NCBI GenBank assembly: GCA_025359105.1 | Contig: JANYHK010000140.1 | Coordinates: 1-52,835, forward strand | DNA: 52,835 bases | Direction: 5' to 3' | From: Myxococcales bacterium | GTDB taxonomy: Bacteria; Myxococcota_A; Polyangia; Polyangiales; Polyangiaceae | Shown: positions 1 through 7,401 of the stretch, one piece after another | Numbering within the stretch: the first letter of the stretch is position 1 | Layout of the letters: every line of letters begins with the position of its first letter | Translations under genes and position numbers: made by a program | The notes under the pieces: generated by a model | What the model was told of the DNA's origin: nothing | Seen by the model: the letters and a program-made list of their open reading frames with translations, nothing else | The model's database searches: none

Positions 1-213
1 GACGTGGAGGAGCGTCTGGTAGTCCTCCTCGAGCGCGCCGGTGTGCCGGAGCCAGAACTGCTCGCGGTAGATGTCGAGCTGCTCGACGGGCGACAGGCGC
101 TCGTTGCCGGCGATGACCCCCGGCGTCGCCGCCGCGAGCGCTGCGTGCTCGACCAGCGGCCGCGGCTTCTGGAGCACGTCGGCCATGAACTCTTGCAGCT
201 CGCTCAGGCGCAC
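1..213 (-). CDS. bufC: DUF2063 (BufC/HvfC-like) protein, N-terminal part, runs off the window
   Basis: Reading leftward from a GTG at 213, the frame stays open for 71 codons to the window edge. It encodes an N-terminus typical of DUF2063: LSELQEFMADVL, later RLSPVEQLDIYREQFW and LRHTGALEEDY. DUF2063 proteins are the usual partners of DUF692/MNIO enzymes and are thought to help present the precursor peptide. The GTG lies inside the last codons of the upstream MNIO gene (10-base overlap), so the two are translationally coupled. The family assignment comes from recognising the N-terminal motif. The C-terminal part is outside the window and cannot be assessed. Confidence 0.85.
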   Translation of the reverse strand, partial: MRLSELQEFMADVLQKPRPLVEHAALAAATPGVIAGNERLSPVEQLDIYREQFWLRHTGALEEDYQTLLHV

Positions 214-1109
214 GTCGCCCCCACGCGGGCCCGCACGACCTCGTCCGCGCCGTCCGCGCCAGCGGCGTCGCCGCGGAGCACCTCCGCGCGCGCCGCGCGG
301 GCCATCTCGGCCTCGCGGGCGAGCACGTCCCACGTCGGGATGTCGTCGTCCCACTCGACCAGCGTAGACACGGCGCCGCAGCGCGCGATGGCGCGGCGAT
401 AGAGCTGCCACACCTCCTCGCGCACGTGGTCGGAGTGCGTGTCGAGGACGTATTTGCCCTTGTCCGTGTGCCCCGCGAGGTGAATCTGCACGACACGATC
501 GACCGGCACCGCGTCGATGTACAGGTTGGGATCGAAGCCGTGGTTTCGCGACGAGACGTAGACGTTGTTCACGTCGAAGAGGAGCCCGCAGTCTGCCTTC
601 TCGGCGACCTCGCAGACCATCTCCCACTCGGTCAGCGTGCTCTCGTTGTAAGTGAGGTAGCTGGACACGTTCTCCAGCGCGAACGGGATCTCGAGGGTGC
701 CCTGCACGCGCTTCACGCGCTCGGCGACGTGCGCGACGGTGGCCTTCGTCTGGGGGAGCGGGAGCAGATCGTGGAGCACGACCTTGCTCGCCTGTCCCCA
801 GCAGAGGTGGTCGGAGCACCACGGCGGCTTCACCCGGGCGATCAGCGCCTTGAGCTTCGCGAGGTACTCGGTGTCGAGCGGCGTCGACGCGCCGATCGAC
901 ATCGACACCCCGTGGTTCACGACGCGGTAGCTGGCGAGGAGCCTCTCCAGGTTCTCGAGCGGACGACCGCCCCGGACCATGAAGTTCTCGCTGATGATCT
1001 CGAACCAGTCCATCGGCGGCTTCTCGCCGAGGACGTGCGGGTAGTGAGGGATCCGAAATCCGACGCCGACGCCGAGGTCGGGGATGTGGTGGCGCTGGCG
1101 GTAACCCAC
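204..1109 (-). CDS. bufB: MNIO family (DUF692) RiPP-modifying enzyme, BufB-like
   Basis: About 301 residues, the normal size for DUF692. The family is a TIM-barrel multinuclear non-heme iron oxygenase that modifies cysteines in precursor peptides. Visible family motifs are GVGFRIPHY at the N-terminus, WFEIISENF, VNHGVSMSIG, WCSDHLCWG, FALENVSSY, LLFDVNNVYVSS and VQIHLAGH, which carry the His, Asp and Glu metal ligands. I start at the GTG at 1109 because GAGAGG lies 6 bases upstream and the protein then begins just before the conserved region. A GTG at 1139 in the same frame touches the terminator T-run and has no ribosome binding site. The gene lies between the precursor gene and the DUF2063 gene, which fixes its role. 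Confidence 0.9.
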   Translation of the reverse strand: MGYRQRHHIPDLGVGVGFRIPHYPHVLGEKPPMDWFEIISENFMVRGGRPLENLERLLASYRVVNHGVSMSIGASTPLDTEYLAKLKALIARVKPPWCSDHLCWGQASKVVLHDLLPLPQTKATVAHVAERVKRVQGTLEIPFALENVSSYLTYNESTLTEWEMVCEVAEKADCGLLFDVNNVYVSSRNHGFDPNLYIDAVPVDRVVQIHLAGHTDKGKYVLDTHSDHVREEVWQLYRRAIARCGAVSTLVEWDDDIPTWDVLAREAEMARAARAEVLRGDAAGADGADEVVRARVGATCA

Positions 1110-1140
1110 GGTGAGCCTCTCGCATGTGCGGTGTAGCACG

Positions 1141-1180
1141 AAAAAAAAAGGCGCCGGCCGCGCGAACGCGGACCGGCGCC
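1141..1180 (-). terminator. Intrinsic terminator between the bufA-like and bufB-like genes
   Basis: On the minus strand a GC-rich stem (GGCGCCGG pairing with CCGGCGCC, with an inner CGCG pair, 1150-1180) is followed by nine T residues (1149-1141). It lies in the 94-base gap after the precursor stop and before the enzyme start. Partial termination here would give more precursor than enzyme mRNA, a common arrangement in RiPP operons. The excess is inferred, not measured. Confidence 0.85.
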
Positions 1181-1203
1181 TCTCCTAGCTCAGCTCAGAA
1201 AAA

Positions 1204-1458
1204 TCAGGCCGGCTTGGCGCAGGCCGTGCCCTTGCCCTTGCACTCGTTGTGACCGGCGCAAGTGGCGTTCGTCTCGGTCTTGCAGCCGGACTTGCCCTTG
1301 CACTCGTTCTTGCCCTTGCAGCAGTCCTTCGCCGCCGGCGGGGCCATGTCGGTGGAGGGCACCTTCGCGCCATCCGCCGGGGCGCCGCCACATGCAGCGA
1401 GAACGCCCACGAGGATGCTCGAAACCGCCGAAACCGCCAGAGTCTTGCCGATGTTCAT
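1204..1458 (-). CDS. Cys-rich bufferin-like RiPP precursor with lipoprotein-type signal peptide
   Basis: 84 residues starting at the ATG at 1458, which has GAGGAGAA just upstream. The N-terminus (MNIGKTLAVSAVSSILVGVL) is a signal peptide ending in LAAC, a good lipobox, so the mature protein may be lipid-anchored. The mature part has seven further cysteines, including two NECKGK units (KNECKGKSGCK and HNECKGKGTAC) and a CC pair. The gene heads the DUF692/DUF2063 locus, as bufferin precursors do. Bufferins are periplasmic, copper-sequestering peptides whose cysteines are modified by the MNIO enzyme. Which cysteines are modified here, and whether copper is the ligand, is inference. I see no confident promoter in the 243-base divergent gap to 1702. 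Confidence 0.8.
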   Translation of the reverse strand: MNIGKTLAVSAVSSILVGVLAACGGAPADGAKVPSTDMAPPAAKDCCKGKNECKGKSGCKTETNATCAGHNECKGKGTACAKPA

Positions 1459-1701
1459 GATGTTCTCCTCACTCAACGCGCGCACGCGCCCAATTGAACT
1501 TCCCCGGCGAACGCGCCGAGTCCCGTGTCCAGTACGCGCGGGAGCGTACAAAGGTATCGACGGGGCGGGCCAGTTTTTTTTCAGGACGGCTACGGTCGAG
1601 ACGTGTGCAAACTCGCCCGATTTCGTGACGAATGACGCAAAACCCCGACGACGTAAGGGATTTTTGAACCGAACGCGCGGGTTCCATGGGAGAAATGCGG
1701 C

Positions 1702-2553
1702 ATGGCAGAACCGGACGTCGTGCAGGCGCTCGTCGCCCTCGGCTTCAGTCTGAACGAGTCGCGGGCCTACGCGGCGCTCCTCCAGGAGAGCCCGGCGACG
1801 GGCTACGAGGTCGGCGTGCGGGCCCAGATTCCGCGCTCTGCGGTGTACGGCGTCCTGCGCCGCCTCGTGAAGGCGGGGGCGGCGCGGTCGATCGCGGGCT
1901 CACCCGAGCGCTTCGCGCCGGCGCCCGCCGATGAGCTCCTGGTGCTGCTTCGCAAGCGCTTCGATACGTCGGCGCAGACGCTCGACGAGGCGGTGAAGGC
2001 CATCGACGCGACGCCGCCCATCCCCGACGCGTTCAGCGTCCGCGGCTACGCGCGCGTGGTCGAAGAAGCCGAGCGACTGGTGCGCGGCGCCGAGGATCGG
2101 CTCGTCGTCTCGGGCTGGCCGCGCGAGCTGGAGCAGCTCTCGAGCGAGCTCAAGAAGGCCGCCAAGCGCAAGGTCTACATCGTCATCTTCTCCCACTCGG
2201 CGCTGCCCGCGACCTTGCCCGGTGAGCTCTTCAGCTACGATCTCGACGAGGCATCGCTCGAGGAGTTCTGGAAGCACCGGCTGGTCGTCGTCGCCGACGA
2301 CACGCGCTCGCTCATCGCCGCGACCGAGCAGGGCAACGACGACAACGCCGTCGTCAGCGAGACCCGCGCCATCGCCGAGATCGCGACGAGCCAGGTCGCG
2401 CTCGACATCACGCTCCTCTGCCAGCGCACCAAGCGCGACGTGCAGCACGTGATGGCGCGCATGCTGGGCGCCCGCGTCGGCCGCCTCGACTCGCTCCTCT
2501 CGAAGAAGAAGGCCGCCGCCGACGCCCGCGCCCGCACCCGCGCGCCCACCTGA
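1702..2553 (+). CDS. TrmB-family transcriptional regulator
   Basis: 283 residues. The N-terminal ~75 residues form the TrmB winged helix-turn-helix, with ALGFSLNESRAYAALL, then the recognition region IPRSAVYGVLRRLVKAG and a wing with GSPERFAP. A helical linker follows, then a C-terminal domain (about 115-260) with LVVSGWPRELEQL and VYIVIFSH, resembling the PLD-like sensor half of bacterial TrmB homologues. The tail is Lys/Ala/Arg-rich (KKKAAADARARTR). The ATG at 1702 has GGGAGAA upstream. The gene is divergent from the bufferin locus across 243 bases, so it is a candidate regulator of it. The position suggests this but nothing proves it. Confidence 0.85.
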   Translation: MAEPDVVQALVALGFSLNESRAYAALLQESPATGYEVGVRAQIPRSAVYGVLRRLVKAGAARSIAGSPERFAPAPADELLVLLRKRFDTSAQTLDEAVKAIDATPPIPDAFSVRGYARVVEEAERLVRGAEDRLVVSGWPRELEQLSSELKKAAKRKVYIVIFSHSALPATLPGELFSYDLDEASLEEFWKHRLVVVADDTRSLIAATEQGNDDNAVVSETRAIAEIATSQVALDITLLCQRTKRDVQHVMARMLGARVGRLDSLLSKKKAAADARARTRAPT

Positions 2554-2576
2554 GCGATTTGATAGCCTGACGGACG

Positions 2577-4196
2577 GTGACCGCACTCACGAAGTCCCGC
2601 CCGCCGTCGATGCCGCCGCGGTCGCTCCATCCGGACGCGCGCGATCCGTACGGCGATCTGCTGCGCGACACGCGCGGGTTGCGGCGCGAGCAGGCCCAGG
2701 CGCGCGAGTCCTGGCTCTCGCGCCTGCCGCTCGAGCACAAGGAGGACCTCCTCTTCGAGCTCGAGATCCTGCTGAAGGGCCTCGCGTGCTTCGCGAACCC
2801 GCGCAACCACCCGGGGCCGGCGCGGCGCATCCCGGTCGTGGCGCAGGACTTCCGCGAGCCGCTCGTCCTCGCCAGGGACGCCATCGCGCGCATCGTCTCG
2901 CTCAGCCGCACGCTGCTCATCGATCGCGAGCGCGCGTTCGTCTTTTCGCGCTACCTCGAGACCGTCCTCCCCGACGACGGCGCCCGGACGCGCCTCGTGC
3001 ACGAGACGCTCGCGCAGGACACACCGGAGGAGTCGCTCTTCGTCCTGCGCCACGCGATGTCGAACCTCCACGAGGTGACCTCCGGCGTCACCCGCCTCGA
3101 GCGCGTGCCGTACCGCCTCTTTTACGCCCTCCTCGGCGTGGCGCAGCGCGAAGTGTCGCGCTCCGCGTACTTCAACCCGCTCAGCGCGCTCGAGTTCCGG
3201 CCGGAGTTCGACCGCATCGGTAACGCGCGCATCCTCGAGCTGATGCGCGGCGTGAACGGCGAGCAGGCGCGGCGGCTGGTCGCGCTGGCGTTTCTCTCGC
3301 TCTTCCGCATGCTCCGCTACCTGTCGTTGTGCGAGGCCGCCGCGAAGGACGAGACGAGCTCGCGCCGCATGGCGGGCCTCGTCTACATGGTGATGAGCGT
3401 CCTGCGCTCCGACGCGCGCGCGCTCACCGGCTACCTGCGCCAGCGCGCCGGCGTCCTGCTCGCCGACAGCTACGAGCGCGAGCTGCTTCGCACGCCGGCG
3501 GCGCACATGGCCGCGCGCTACGAGTCGCTCCTCGCCGAGGGACACCGCCTCCTCGGCATCAAGTCCACCCTCGGCGGCATCGCCGCGAACCTGCGCCTGG
3601 AGATGCGTCGCGCGTTCGAGCACGATTTTTTGCCGCCGGAGAGCGCGACGAGCGAGGCGGTTCGCGCCGCCGTTCTCCGCACGGTGGCGAACCTCCGCCC
3701 CGCGCTGCAGAACGCGATCCTGTTCCTGGGCAAGACGCTGGGCACCCGCCTCGACGAGCACGGCGTCTTCGACGATCACGTGGCCCGCCGCACGCTGTCC
3801 GAGCGACTCCGGCGCGACGTCTGGATGTTCGGGCAGATCGTGCGCGCGTTCTCGACGAAGGCGCGCGCGGCGCCGTCCGCCGACGTCAGGTGGTCCGGGA
3901 CGTCGAGCCTGCAGTTCGTACGCGAGTTCCTCGCGTACTTCCGGTCGATGGGCTACCCGCTCCTGCGCGCCGCCGATTACCCGCGCTTCGACGCGTTCAT
4001 GAGCGCGATGAGCTCGCTCGAGGAGTCGGACCTCGTCGACCCCGGTCGCCTCGCCGCGGCAACCGTCGAGTGCGATCAGTTCTTCGGGTTTTTGACGGCG
4101 CTGTTCGACAGCATCGGAAAGCGCGACGAGCTCGCCGGCGTCGCCTTCGATCGCCGCGCGGCGGCGGAGAGCCTGCGCCTCTACCTGGGGGAGTAG
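2577..4196 (+). CDS. Conserved-looking protein of unknown function (539 aa)
   Basis: I do not recognise this family. It starts with a GTG at 2577, 23 bases after the TrmB gene, and probably shares its transcript. The protein is Arg/Ala/Leu-rich, predicted mostly helical, without signal peptide or membrane segments. It has few Lys and many evenly spaced Leu and Arg residues, as in a helical-repeat scaffold. The N-terminal stretch DPYGDLLRDTRGLRREQAQ could be a docking segment. No catalytic motif is visible. Its 3' end overlaps the convergent pseudokinase gene by 16 bases. The ATG at 2610 is an alternative start. Confidence 0.7.
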   Translation: MTALTKSRPPSMPPRSLHPDARDPYGDLLRDTRGLRREQAQARESWLSRLPLEHKEDLLFELEILLKGLACFANPRNHPGPARRIPVVAQDFREPLVLARDAIARIVSLSRTLLIDRERAFVFSRYLETVLPDDGARTRLVHETLAQDTPEESLFVLRHAMSNLHEVTSGVTRLERVPYRLFYALLGVAQREVSRSAYFNPLSALEFRPEFDRIGNARILELMRGVNGEQARRLVALAFLSLFRMLRYLSLCEAAAKDETSSRRMAGLVYMVMSVLRSDARALTGYLRQRAGVLLADSYERELLRTPAAHMAARYESLLAEGHRLLGIKSTLGGIAANLRLEMRRAFEHDFLPPESATSEAVRAAVLRTVANLRPALQNAILFLGKTLGTRLDEHGVFDDHVARRTLSERLRRDVWMFGQIVRAFSTKARAAPSADVRWSGTSSLQFVREFLAYFRSMGYPLLRAADYPRFDAFMSAMSSLEESDLVDPGRLAAATVECDQFFGFLTALFDSIGKRDELAGVAFDRRAAAESLRLYLGE

Positions 4197-5107
4197 CCGA
4201 TCTCCCGGGCGGCCCCGGCGTCGGGGGCGGACACGACGACGCCGACGGCGCCCAGCCATAGCACCGCCGCGATCCCGAGCGTGGCCCGCAGGTGGGCGCG
4301 GCGCTCGACGGAGGACGGCGGGGGCGCGAGGCGCGTGGGCATCGAGGGAGACGGTCGCACCGTGGCGACGAGCGGGGGCGCGGCGTTCGTGCCTCCGAGC
4401 GCGAGGTGAGTCCGCTCCGACGCGCCTCGCGACTCGCGCGGAGCGAAGGGCGCCAGCGCGGCGGCGAGCGCGGCGACGTCGGGGAAGCGCTCCGCCGGAT
4501 CGCGCGCGAGGCACCGGTGGATGATCGCCGCGAGCTCGGGCGGCGTGGTCGGCCGCAGCGGCAAGAGCGGAAACGGCGACCCGCGGAGGATCGCGCCCGT
4601 CAGCGCGGCCGCGGTGTGGTCAGGGAACGCAGGTCGCCCCGTCAGCATCTCGTAGAGCACTGCGCCGAGCGCCCAGATGTCGGCACGGACATCGACGGCC
4701 GGCGCGGTCTCGGCGGTGTCGAGCTGCTCGGGCGCGCGGTAGCGAAGCACGGCGAGGGCGGGCCGCTTCACGCCTCGCCGCGCGCTGACCGGTACGTCGG
4801 GCACGATCGCGTCGACCGCAGACGTCTCGGCCCCGGCGATGACGAGGGCCGCCGGGCGCACGCTCCCGTGGATCTCGCGGTCTACGTGCGTCGCCGCCAG
4901 ACCTTCGCACACCTGCAGACCAAACGCGGCGACATCCCGCGCGGAGAAGACTCTGTTCAACGTCAGCGCCGTCGCGAGCCGCATGCCCGCGAGGTGCGCG
5001 AGGCGGAACGTACTCTCGTGGTCGCTGAGTGGGATCGGGATCGGGCGAAACGTCGGTCGCTCCGAGTGGTTCGCGCGCTCGTCTTCGGTGCAGGCAAGCT
5101 CGGTCAT
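4181..5107 (-). CDS. Degenerate Hanks-type Ser/Thr kinase (pseudokinase) with C-terminal membrane anchor
   Basis: 308 residues. The C-lobe is clear: YRAPEQL (about 123-129, APE motif), DVRADIWALGAVLYEMLTG (139-157) and RCLARDPAERFPD. The catalytic elements are missing. There is no Gly-rich loop or VAIK lysine in the short N-terminal part, the HRD motif reads HGS (80-82) with the following Asn also lost, and there is no DFG where VPDVPVSAR stands. A hydrophobic segment near the C-terminus (LGIAAVLWLGAVGVVVS) is a probable membrane anchor, so the kinase-like domain would face the cytoplasm. Start at ATG 5107 with GGGAG upstream. It is likely a binding or scaffold protein, not an active kinase. 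Confidence 0.85.
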   Translation of the reverse strand: MTELACTEDERANHSERPTFRPIPIPLSDHESTFRLAHLAGMRLATALTLNRVFSARDVAAFGLQVCEGLAATHVDREIHGSVRPAALVIAGAETSAVDAIVPDVPVSARRGVKRPALAVLRYRAPEQLDTAETAPAVDVRADIWALGAVLYEMLTGRPAFPDHTAAALTGAILRGSPFPLLPLRPTTPPELAAIIHRCLARDPAERFPDVAALAAALAPFAPRESRGASERTHLALGGTNAAPPLVATVRPSPSMPTRLAPPPSSVERRAHLRATLGIAAVLWLGAVGVVVSAPDAGAAREIGYSPR

Positions 5108-5253
5108 GATCCGTCTCCCTCGTGGCCGAGGGAAGCCAAAGCAACGTCGGTGCCGCGCTCAACTTCCGCGGGGTTCGGCCGTTTCTCGGTGCCACGGCGG
5201 GCGCCGAGCGACGAAAACCCGTCGCTCCCGTGCCAGCCGACCGGCGGCCGCCC

Positions 5254-5652
5254 CTAGGGCACCCTGATGGCCCCACCGTCCGGCGTCGCGGCGCCCACTG
5301 TGCCGCAGCAGGAGTCGCGGAGGACCAGCGCAACGGTCGAGTGAAAAACGCGGCCGTCGAGAAAGTCGACCTCCACTTCGCAGGCGCCGGCGTGGCGCGC
5401 GTAGAGCTGCGTCTCGGCGCACCCTTGCGGGTACGCGAGATCGGCGCTCGTTCCGAAGCAAGACGGGAGCGCGTCGGCGCACGCGGCGCCGCCGAGCTTG
5501 ACGGCCGCGACGGCGCCCGCGGGGGCGCGAATGGTGACCGCCGGGGGGCTGTCGCAGAAGCACTTCCGCTCCTCGTGGTTGCCGCAGCCCGCCACCAGCC
5601 CGCCCACGACCAGCGCGAGCCCCGCGGTTCCAAGGCGTCGTCCCCGGTTCAT
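5254..5652 (-). CDS. Small Cys-rich lipoprotein, function unknown
   Basis: 132 residues from the ATG at 5652 with GGGAG upstream. The signal peptide MNRGRRLGTAGLALVVGGL ends in the lipobox VAGC. The mature part has many cysteines (KCFCDSPP, AACADALPSCFG, CAETQ, GACEVEVDF, RDSCCG), suggesting a disulfide-stabilised periplasmic or surface domain. It lies 146 bases upstream of the pseudokinase gene on the same strand and could be cotranscribed with it. I do not recognise the domain. Confidence 0.75.
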   Translation of the reverse strand: MNRGRRLGTAGLALVVGGLVAGCGNHEERKCFCDSPPAVTIRAPAGAVAAVKLGGAACADALPSCFGTSADLAYPQGCAETQLYARHAGACEVEVDFLDGRVFHSTVALVLRDSCCGTVGAATPDGGAIRVP

Positions 5653-5677
5653 TCGTTCTCCCGGCCCTGAAATGGCC

Positions 5678-5712
5678 GAAGGGCGCGTTTCCCGTCAAGG
5701 AAGGCGCCCTTC
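5678..5712. repeat. 9-bp perfect inverted repeat (hairpin)
   Basis: GAAGGGCGC at 5678-5686 pairs exactly with GCGCCCTTC at 5704-5712, leaving a 17-base loop. It lies between the histone-like gene and the lipoprotein gene, both on the minus strand. A second short inverted repeat (AACCGCG with CGCGGTT, 5719-5737) is next to it. Neither has a T-run, so a terminator role for the histone-like transcript is only possible. Confidence 0.5.
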
Positions 5713-5767
5713 AGTCCAAACCGCGCAATTCGCGGTTCCTAAGGTATAAGGATAAGTAGTTGCTCGA

Positions 5768-6079
5768 CTATTCCTCTCCGTCGTCCAACCCGTGGCTGGA
5801 CGTGGGGGCTCCGCCGAGCATCGACGGGACGCCCGCCGGGGGTGCCGGCTTCGGAGCGGCGGTCGCAACCTTCCGACCACCGCCGCCGCCGCGCTTCGCG
5901 GCCGATCGTCCCGAGCTCTTCTTGGCGGCCGGCTTCGGGGCGGCCTTGCTAGCTGGCTTCTTGGCGGCCTTCTTCTTAGCGGCCTTGCGCTTCGCCGGCT
6001 TCTTGGCGGTCTTACCAGCCGCCTTCTTGGTGGTCTTGGTCTTCTTCGCGGCCTTCTTCGCGCCTTTTTTAGCTGCCAT
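5768..6079 (-). CDS. Histone H1-like Lys/Ala-rich DNA-binding protein
   Basis: 103 residues. The N-terminal ~55 residues are almost only Lys, Ala, Thr and Pro in KKAAKK/KPAKRKAA repeats, like eukaryotic H1 tails and the bacterial H1-like proteins of myxobacteria and chlamydiae. A Gly patch (RGGGGGRK) and a more acidic C-terminal tail (SSHGLDDGEE) follow. Such proteins bind DNA non-specifically and condense it. The start is firm: AGGAGG (6088-6093) sits 8 bases before the ATG, and a strong sigma-70-type promoter lies at 6113-6141. Low complexity makes finer assignment unsafe. Confidence 0.85.
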   Translation of the reverse strand: MAAKKGAKKAAKKTKTTKKAAGKTAKKPAKRKAAKKKAAKKPASKAAPKPAAKKSSGRSAAKRGGGGGRKVATAAPKPAPPAGVPSMLGGAPTSSHGLDDGEE

Positions 6080-6386
6080 ATTCCGTGCCTCCTGGTGTCA
6101 GGTGTTGCATCACCTATATGGTCACCTACGTTACATGTCAAACTCTTTTTTTTTGACACGGCGCGGGCCGGTGGCGCGGCCACGCGGGTGGTCAGGTTCT
6201 GATTTCATGAAAATGTGGAATTCAGTGAAAGAAGGAGTCGAGCGTTTCGCCTGCTTCTCGGGGGCTGCAGTGCGCGCGGCCGGAGCTTGCCGCATAGGGC
6301 GTTGCGCGGGGGAAGCGGTGCGGATACCGTCTCGGCGTTTCGAGGTTTTCGCGCCCGCCGTTCCGGTGCGGCCAGGAGGTTCTCCG
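6080..6386. other. Divergent intergenic region between histone-like and OmpA genes
   Basis: 307 bases without a gene, AT-richer near 6100-6155. It holds the promoter of the histone-like gene (6113-6141) and a TGTCAAA...TTTGACA inverted repeat (6136-6159) around a T-run. The right half (6160-6386) is GC-rich and holds AGGAGG (6374-6379), the ribosome binding site of the OmpA gene. I found no convincing promoter for the OmpA gene. Confidence 0.6.
6113..6141 (-). promoter_or_regulatory. Sigma-70-type promoter of the histone-like gene
   Basis: On the minus strand TTGACA (6141-6136), exactly 17 bases, then TATAGG (6118-6113). This is close to the housekeeping consensus and rare in such GC-rich DNA. 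It would start transcription near 6106, giving a leader of about 27 bases containing AGGAGG. This suggests strong constitutive expression. Confidence 0.75.
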
Positions 6387-7241
6387 GTGAGATACACGAA
6401 GGCGACGTATTGGTTGTTCACGATCCTTGCCGTGGCGATGCTCGCGCTCACGGGCTGCGGGCACACCGACGAAGAAATGGCCGCCAAGCAGCGCGAGATC
6501 GACAAGCTCGGCGCCGACCTGAAGGCGGCGAAAAACCAGATCGCCCAGGACCAGGCGCGCTTCAACGACGCGCAGGCCGAGATCGACAAGATGAAGGAGC
6601 AGCTCCAGCAGGCCGGCGTCGCCCTCGGGCAGTCCAAGGACGAAGCCGCGAAGCTGCAGCAGGCGCTCGCCGAGTACAAGCAGCGCGCCGATCAGCTCGC
6701 GGCGATCGAGGCGCGCTTCCGCGAGCTCCGCAGCAAGCTCGACAAGCTGAACCAGATCGGGCTCAAGGTCGTCGTGCGCAACAACCGCATGGTGATCCAG
6801 CTCCCCGGCGACATCCTCTTCGACTCGGGCAAAGACGAGCTCAAGCCGCAGGGCCGGGAAGTCCTCGGCCAGGTCGCCGAGGTCATTCGCAGCGACTCCG
6901 ATCTCGCGAAGCGCAACTTCCAGGTCGCCGGCCACACCGACAACGTGAAGTACCCGGCGGGCGGCGCGTTCAAGGACAACTGGGGCCTCTCCCTCGCGCG
7001 CTCGCGCACCGTCCTCCTTTTCCTCGTGACGCCGAACACGCCGGCGAAGGATCCGAAGGCGGGCACGACCGGCGGCGGCCTCAACCCGAAGCACTGGGCC
7101 GCGAGCGGCTACGGCGAGACGGATCCGCAGATCGGCACCGTCGACGCGCAGGACAAGGACCAGCAGCAGAAGAACCGCCGCGTCGAGCTGGTCGTCCAGC
7201 CGAACGTGGAAGAGATGCTCAACCTGAACAACATTAAGTGA
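6387..7241 (+). CDS. OmpA/MotB-domain lipoprotein with N-terminal coiled coil
   Basis: 284 residues from the GTG at 6387, which has AGGAGG 7 bases upstream. A signal peptide with lipobox LTGC is followed by a coiled coil (about 30-125: EEMAAKQREIDKLGADLKAA and similar heptads). The OmpA-like peptidoglycan-binding domain comes next (about 140-275), with ILFDSGKDELKPQG, VAGHTDN, WGLSLARSRTV and KNRRVELVV. The protein should anchor the outer membrane to peptidoglycan. The reading frame is open further upstream, but nothing there looks like coding sequence. A terminator follows at 7340. Confidence 0.9.
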   Translation: MRYTKATYWLFTILAVAMLALTGCGHTDEEMAAKQREIDKLGADLKAAKNQIAQDQARFNDAQAEIDKMKEQLQQAGVALGQSKDEAAKLQQALAEYKQRADQLAAIEARFRELRSKLDKLNQIGLKVVVRNNRMVIQLPGDILFDSGKDELKPQGREVLGQVAEVIRSDSDLAKRNFQVAGHTDNVKYPAGGAFKDNWGLSLARSRTVLLFLVTPNTPAKDPKAGTTGGGLNPKHWAASGYGETDPQIGTVDAQDKDQQQKNRRVELVVQPNVEEMLNLNNIK

Positions 7242-7339
7242 GCGCCCAGAGCCTCCTTCGTTTGACCGCAGCGGGCGAACGACGGTAGCGCCGAGCGCGG
7301 CGGGGACCGAGCGGCCAGCCACGTTGCGCGGCCGCGATC

Positions 7340-7376
7340 GGGGCGGGTCCTTCGGGGCTCGCCCCGTTTTCGTTTT
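7340..7376 (+). terminator. Intrinsic terminator after the OmpA lipoprotein gene
   Basis: GGGGCGGGTCC (7340-7350), TTCG loop and GGGCTCGCCCC (7355-7365) pair along 11 positions with two G-U wobbles. GTTTTCGTTTT follows. It lies in the 160-base gap before the Ppx/GppA gene. Confidence 0.85.
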
Positions 7377-7401
7377 GTCCGCGCCGTGCTGAGATGGCGC
7401 C

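Noticed and set aside
426-1136. 236-residue plus-strand open frame over the MNIO gene
   Set aside because: Antisense to a gene with clear DUF692 motifs; low-quality composition.
2235-4514. 759-residue open frame on the minus strand
   Set aside because: Shadow of the TrmB-like and 539-residue genes, with Arg/Ala/Gln-rich composition and no motifs.
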